Notes under the pieces: model-generated
What the model saw: the letters and a program-made list of their open reading frames with translations, nothing else
What the model was told of the DNA's origin: nothing
Databases searched by the model: none
Made by a program: the position numbers and the translations under genes
In this document: positions 62,796 through 64,000 of the stretch, one piece after another
How the letters are laid out: each line of letters begins with the position of its first letter
How positions within the stretch are numbered: position 1 is the stretch's first letter
Origin: Streptomyces sp. MMG1121
GTDB lineage: Bacteria; Actinomycetota; Actinomycetes; Streptomycetales; Streptomycetaceae
Assembly: GCF_001280015.1 (NCBI RefSeq)
Contig: NZ_LGDV01000074.1
Location: 79,520 to 143,519, forward strand
Direction: 5' to 3'
Length of the DNA: 64,000 nucleotides

Positions 62796-64000
62796 GTGAA
62801 CACCACCGCTCCCGCTCCGATCCCGACCACCCGGGCGCTGTCGTGGTGCCTGCATCTGCTGGTCGTCGGGCTGCTCGCGCTGACCGGCGGCCGGGCCGTG
62901 ACCGGCCGCCTGCCGTATGCCGGAGCGACCGTCGCCGTGGCGGCGGTGTGCGGGCTGGTGTACGCGGCGGGCCCGCTGCTGCCCCGGATCCGCGGCGACC
63001 GGCGGGCCGCGGCCTGGTGGCTGGCCGCTGTCGGCGTGGTGTGGCTGGTGCTGCTGGGGCTGTCCGCCGACGGGGTGTGGGTCGCCTTCCCGCTGTACTT
63101 CCTCCAACTGCATCTGCTGCCGCGCCGCGCCGGACTGGCCGCCGTGGCCGCGACCACGCTCGCGGCGGTCGTCGCGTTCGCCGTCCATCAGGGCTCGTTC
63201 AGCGCGGCCATGGCGATCGGCCCGGCGCTCGGGGCCGCCGTCGCGGTCGCGGTGGTGTGGGGATACCAGGCGCTGTACCGGGAGAGCGAACGGCGCCGAC
63301 AGCTGATCGAGGAGCTCACCGCCACCCGCGCGGACCTGGCCGAGGCCCAGCACACGGCGGGGGTGCTGGCGGAACGCGAGCGGCTGGCCCGTGAGATCCA
63401 CGACACGCTCGCCCAGGGGCTGTCCAGCATCCAGTTGCTGCTGCGCGCCGCCGAACGGACCCTGCCCGCCGCCCCGGACAACGCGGCCCGCTACGTCGGC
63501 CAGGCCCGCCAGGCAGCGGTCGACAACCTCGCCGAGGCCCGCCGCTTCGTCGCCGCCCTCGCCCCGCCCGCCCTGGAGGGCGGCACCCTGGCGGACGCGC
63601 TGGAGCGGCTGTGCGCCACCACCGGCGCCCGGCACCGGCTCACCGCCCGCTTCCGCCTCAGCGGCGACCCGGTTCCCCTGCCGACCGCGCACGAGGTGGC
63701 GCTGTTGCGCGTCGCCCAGTCCGCGCTGGCCAACACCGTGCACCACGCCCGGGCCCGGTCGGCGGAGGTGACACTCGGGCACTTCGGCGACGAGGCCACC
63801 CTCACGGTCGTCGACGACGGCGTCGGCTTCGACCCCGCCCGGCTGCCCGCGCCCGACCCAGAGACGGGCGGCTTCGGCCTGACCGCCATGCACGCCCGCC
63901 TCCACGCCCTCGGCGGCACCCTGACCATCGAGTCATCCCCGGGCCGGGGCACCGCGCTGACCGCCCGGCTCCCCCTCACCGCCCCCACCGAGACCGAGAC
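62796..64000 (+). CDS. NarL-type sensor histidine kinase, 3'-truncated by the window
   Basis: At least 401 residues, open to the window edge. About five to six N-terminal helices (residues 15-160, LHLLVVGLLALTGG first) precede a coiled stretch (about 165-195) and a HisKA_3 domain with phospho-acceptor His in REIHDTLAQGLSSIQLLL. A HATPase domain follows with VVDDGVGFDP and GGFGLTAMHARLHALGG. GTG 62796 follows GGGAGGA. The response regulator should start just past the window. It probably controls the divergent MacB-like pair and, through it, the sialidase. Confidence 0.93.
   Translation, partial: MNTTAPAPIPTTRALSWCLHLLVVGLLALTGGRAVTGRLPYAGATVAVAAVCGLVYAAGPLLPRIRGDRRAAAWWLAAVGVVWLVLLGLSADGVWVAFPLYFLQLHLLPRRAGLAAVAATTLAAVVAFAVHQGSFSAAMAIGPALGAAVAVAVVWGYQALYRESERRRQLIEELTATRADLAEAQHTAGVLAERERLAREIHDTLAQGLSSIQLLLRAAERTLPAAPDNAARYVGQARQAAVDNLAEARRFVAALAPPALEGGTLADALERLCATTGARHRLTARFRLSGDPVPLPTAHEVALLRVAQSALANTVHHARARSAEVTLGHFGDEATLTVVDDGVGFDPARLPAPDPETGGFGLTAMHARLHALGGTLTIESSPGRGTALTARLPLTAPTETE

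Noticed and set aside
62174-63394. A 406-residue plus-strand open frame across the divergent promoter
   Set aside because: It spans the antisense of the ABC permease and an off-frame part of the histidine kinase; the kinase frame from GTG 62796 has all the motifs.

Overview
The window reads as chromosomal DNA of a Streptomyces (high-GC actinomycete). GC is very high, nearly all third codon positions are G or C, GTG starts are common, and several arrangements are typical of the genus: an XRE/DUF5753 regulator with a DUF397 partner, a class F sortase, a chitinase with DasR-type boxes, Zur with a ZnuACB transporter, and a eukaryotic-type glyS. I see no rRNA, tRNA, insertion sequence or CRISPR array. 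Both end genes are cut by the window.

Layout. 1-17.4 kb carries nitrogen assimilation split over two places: a 5'-truncated and apparently frameshifted nitrate reductase (2-2114), and a NAD(P)/FAD oxidoreductase-nirB-nirD operon (13.15-17.33 kb) with a GlnR-like box. Between them lie an arylamine N-acetyltransferase, a gamma-glutamylcyclotransferase-like gene, a secreted M4 protease, a divergent TetR/DHA2 exporter pair with a four-copy operator, a lipoprotein/histidine kinase pair lacking a response regulator, a secreted protein with a class F sortase, and a methyltransferase-like gene. 17.4-23.5 kb holds a TetR/SDR pair sharing an operator, a sugar ABC importer without its own ATPase, a second SDR and a secreted DUF4232 protein. 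23.7-33.5 kb holds ppdK, a ROK regulator divergent from two coupled carbohydrate-active enzymes, and a sulfatase/LTA-synthase-like membrane protein.

33.6-39.7 kb holds tandem repeats, dusB, an XRE regulator divergent from an MFS exporter, a DHA2 exporter, and the collapsed remnant of a second regulator/exporter pair. 39.8-43.5 kb holds two small genes (one secreted), a TetR gene, an aldo/keto reductase with a perfect palindromic operator, and a GH18 chitinase. 43.5-50.0 kb is a conserved core: glyS, znuA-znuC-znuB-zur with two Zur-like boxes, uppS and recO. 50.1-52.8 kb holds two tiny coupled genes, an XRE/DUF397 pair and an SGNH hydrolase. 53.0-60.8 kb looks like a sialic acid utilisation locus: a Dpp-type ABC importer with a fused permease-ATPase, a DHDPS/N-acetylneuraminate lyase-family aldolase, and a convergent secreted sialidase. 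The sialidase is translationally coupled to a MacB-like ABC exporter, and a truncated NarL-type histidine kinase diverges from that exporter at the right edge.

The observations most worth checking are the deletion scar at 39.09-39.72 kb, the sialic acid locus and its fused transporter subunit, the nitrate reductase frameshift, the TetR operator array at 7.1 kb, the nested inverted repeats at 26.6-26.8 kb, and the paired Zur-like boxes. No clearly new system was found. Function calls rest on motifs read by eye, not on database searches.
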